From Lachnospiraceae bacterium (GTDB lineage Bacteria; Bacillota; Clostridia; Lachnospirales; Lachnospiraceae), in the NCBI GenBank assembly GCA_017473905.1, contig JAFUJA010000022.1, positions 1 to 64,000 on the forward strand: a stretch of 64,000 nucleotides of DNA, in the 5' to 3' direction. Position numbers and translations under genes: made by a program. Positions 61,961 through 64,000 of this stretch are shown here, one piece after another; within the stretch, counting starts at the first letter, position 1; the number at the start of each line of letters is the position of its first letter. The notes beneath the pieces are model-generated. The model made no database searches. It was not told where the DNA came from and saw only the letters and a program-made list of their open reading frames with translations.

Positions 61961-63550
61961 TTACAACGAGGTTCTCTTAATATCTCCCTGTGCTCTGTAA
62001 AACTTACAAAACTTACAGTCATCTTTTACTATAAGGGACAAATCAGACATTACAATTTTAGTGCCGGCATATACCACATCCGTTACTTTTACCACGCCGG
62101 ATGTGTCACTGGACATAATTGCCTCCAGTTCTTCATATTCGGTCAAATCACTCTTTAACCGCTGGGATAACTGCTGATATGTGGTTGCCATACTTTGCAC
62201 ATACTTCATTTTATCAGGTGAAAGTTTCTGTCCCTGCTTCATTTTCTGCTGCATTGCTACCAACACCGGTTCAATCTGTTTTAAATTCTTTTTAATCTGG
62301 TCAACTTCTTTCATCAAATCCTGATGACGAATTTTAACGGAAGGATCAATACCTACTTCAATAATGGTATCTGCTCCCATCTGTGAGCCCAGAATTTTGG
62401 TTTCCACAAGATTTGTGGCTGAAACATGGGCACCGGAAATCATTGCTCTTTTACCGCTTACATGCACATCCGTTTTTGCCATAACACGGGAATGTAAAAT
62501 AGCTCCGGCCTCCACATAACCCTCCGCAACCGCAGAAGCATTTTCGATAAACTTGGCAATAATATTACCTCCGGCCTTCAAATTACCTTTCCCCATTCCG
62601 TTCACGCCACGGGCAATGGTAATATTTCCGCCGGCTTCAAGTGTTGCACCTTCCACAACACCCATAACTTCAATGTTTCCTTTGGCACGTACCGTAAAAT
62701 TGGAACATACATTACCAGTAATCTGTACACTTCCGTCATAGTTAATATCTCCGGTGGAATTATCAACATTCTGTACCTGATAAATATCAGATACAAATAT
62801 TTTATCTTCCACAAGCACAACATGTCCGTTAATTTCGGAAAAAGCTTCCAGCCCGTTCTCGGAAACACGAATATTACGTCCGTATTTTAAAATAAGTTTT
62901 TTTACATCCTTGGGTTTTACGATTTCATTGGTAACAGTAATACCGTTGTCTCCCAAATCCTCACGCTGCAGTTTCGCAAGAAGATCCCCTTCTTTTACGT
63001 GGTTCATGGTATTTAAATTAAAAAAGTCAACACTACCGTCTTCTTTTACGGTGGGTCTGGCTCTTAAATCCGTATTAAAAAAATATTCAATCGATGCATC
63101 GCTTCCGTGACGTACGGGTTTTCCTTTTGCAAGGGGAATGTCCGTACAGTAAACTTTATGGGCAAGAAATGCATCGATGGCATCCATATCAATTCCGTAA
63201 AGAACCTTTGCCTCATGAAGTTCTGAAACAATAGAATCGCGATTGAATTCAATACCGCCTACGGAAGGGGGATAAAAACGTGCAAATGCAGTCATTTTAT
63301 CCGGAGATAACTTGATAATCATCTGTTCCCGTTCAGGATAACGTTTCATATCATCCAGTTTAAAAAATCCCTTTGCATCCGTAATTGCAAGAATCTGTCT
63401 GTTCAAAACAGTAATATCAATATTAATACTTTTCTTCTGAAGGTATTCTGCAACTTCCTGTACTGCTACGGGTGCACCACCATCCGTTGCATTAAAAATG
63501 TGCATATATGTACCTTCAGGCTTGTATTCCAGCTGAAAATATCCGTTCAT
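61961..63550 (-). CDS. DUF342/FapA family polymer-forming protein
   Basis: A 529-residue protein with an N-terminal domain (1-170), a DUF342 beta-helix (about 175-400, GNVCSNFTVRAKGNIEVMG and GVVEGATLEAGGNITIARG) and a C-terminal coiled coil (about 410-470). It lies directly after a sigma-28 family sigma gene, the usual place in Clostridia. AGGAGGGG precedes the ATG. Family function is not well defined. Confidence 0.88.
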   Translation of the reverse strand: MNGYFQLEYKPEGTYMHIFNATDGGAPVAVQEVAEYLQKKSINIDITVLNRQILAITDAKGFFKLDDMKRYPEREQMIIKLSPDKMTAFARFYPPSVGGIEFNRDSIVSELHEAKVLYGIDMDAIDAFLAHKVYCTDIPLAKGKPVRHGSDASIEYFFNTDLRARPTVKEDGSVDFFNLNTMNHVKEGDLLAKLQREDLGDNGITVTNEIVKPKDVKKLILKYGRNIRVSENGLEAFSEINGHVVLVEDKIFVSDIYQVQNVDNSTGDINYDGSVQITGNVCSNFTVRAKGNIEVMGVVEGATLEAGGNITIARGVNGMGKGNLKAGGNIIAKFIENASAVAEGYVEAGAILHSRVMAKTDVHVSGKRAMISGAHVSATNLVETKILGSQMGADTIIEVGIDPSVKIRHQDLMKEVDQIKKNLKQIEPVLVAMQQKMKQGQKLSPDKMKYVQSMATTYQQLSQRLKSDLTEYEELEAIMSSDTSGVVKVTDVVYAGTKIVMSDLSLIVKDDCKFCKFYRAQGDIKRTSL

Positions 63551-63583
63551 GATTTTTCCCCTCCTACTAAAAACCCCTTAACT

Positions 63584-64000
63584 TTAAACTGTATCCAATA
63601 TACCAACATACTTGCCAAGACGTGCTTTCATTTTCTGCAAACCTTTGGTATGAAGCTGAGAAACTCTGGATTCGGAAACATCCAGAAGTTCACTGATTTC
63701 TTTTAAGGTAAGTTCTTCGTAATAGTAAAGAACAATAACTTTTTTCTCTTTTTCCGTAAGAAGTTCCAATGCTTCTATAAGCATGGCTTTCATCTCTTCC
63801 TGCTCCGCAACCTTTTCCGGTGCATCAAAATGTCTGGACACATGGGCAACATCATTGGAAATCTCCGTTCCCATCTCCAGATACTCATTCAGGGAGACTA
63901 CATTGGTTACCTTCATCTGAGACTGCCACTCAAGATACTCGTCTTCACTAATACCGAGTTCTTTGGAAATCTCCTCATCGGTAGCCGGTCTTCCCAGTCT
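63584..64000 (-). CDS. Sigma-28 family RNA polymerase sigma factor, C-terminal part (cut by window edge)
   Basis: At least 138 residues of a sigma factor that continues beyond the right edge. The reading frame is open from 64000 (RLGRPATDEEISKELGISED is sigma region 3), then the region 3-4 linker and region 4 with LTEKEKKVIVLYYYEELTLK and the recognition helix SRVSQLHTKGLQKMK. This matches FliA/SigD/WhiG, which drives late flagellar and chemotaxis genes. An internal ATG at 63916 is not the real start. Context before DUF342 and the swrB-position gene supports SigD. Confidence 0.93.
   Translation of the reverse strand, partial: RLGRPATDEEISKELGISEDEYLEWQSQMKVTNVVSLNEYLEMGTEISNDVAHVSRHFDAPEKVAEQEEMKAMLIEALELLTEKEKKVIVLYYYEELTLKEISELLDVSESRVSQLHTKGLQKMKARLGKYVGILDTV

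Overview
The window reads as chromosome of a spore-forming, probably flagellated Clostridia, most likely Lachnospiraceae. The support is a full spoIIIAA-AH operon, the start of spoIVB, a sigma-28 family sigma factor beside DUF342 and DUF6115 genes, a PolC-type replicative polymerase, the DXP isoprenoid pathway (dxs, dxr, ispG, ispA), and moderate-to-low GC by eye (not computed). Genus cannot be fixed from this stretch. Almost every gene is on the minus strand, so the biological order runs from the right end to the left. The one clear plus-strand gene is a small HTH regulator near 41.6 kb.

Right to left, the backbone follows the order known from Bacillus subtilis: sigD - (swrB position) - rpsB - tsf - pyrH - frr - uppS - cdsA - dxr - rseP - polC - rimP - nusA - ylxR - ylxQ - infB - rbfA - truB - ribF - rpsO - pnp. 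It then joins a second conserved block: spoIIIAA-AH - asp23 - nusB - xseA - xseB - ispA - dxs - tlyA - nadK - argR - recN - spoIVB. These genes cover translation and transcription factors, replication, undecaprenyl/phospholipid/isoprenoid precursors, regulated intramembrane proteolysis, and mother-cell-to-forespore signalling.

Extra genes sit at the junctions of this backbone. They are: a MntP-type transporter, a NodB deacetylase and a bactofilin between tsf and pyrH; a PP2C phosphatase / non-RD Ser/Thr kinase / helical protein module plus ispG between rseP and polC; a tRNA-Glu(CTC), an HTH regulator, a lipoprotein and an LCM-type methyltransferase between polC and rimP; a Na/Pi symporter, a 2,025-residue BspA-type leucine-rich surface protein and an NlpC/P60 hydrolase between ribF and rpsO; and deoB, prfC and a transglutaminase-like membrane protein between spoIIIAH and asp23.

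The most striking observation is that PolC keeps its polymerase, PHP and zinc elements, but its inserted DEDDh proofreading domain has lost all the usual catalytic acidic/His positions. Other notable signals are three near-identical 13-bp boxes in front of the HTH gene, a perfect WalR-type box at the NlpC/P60 promoter, a long near-perfect stem in the pnp leader, mutually exclusive stems in the rpsB leader, and about 156-residue tandem blocks in the LRR protein. No stretch longer than 300 bases lacks a gene, and no CRISPR array, insertion sequence or rRNA was seen.
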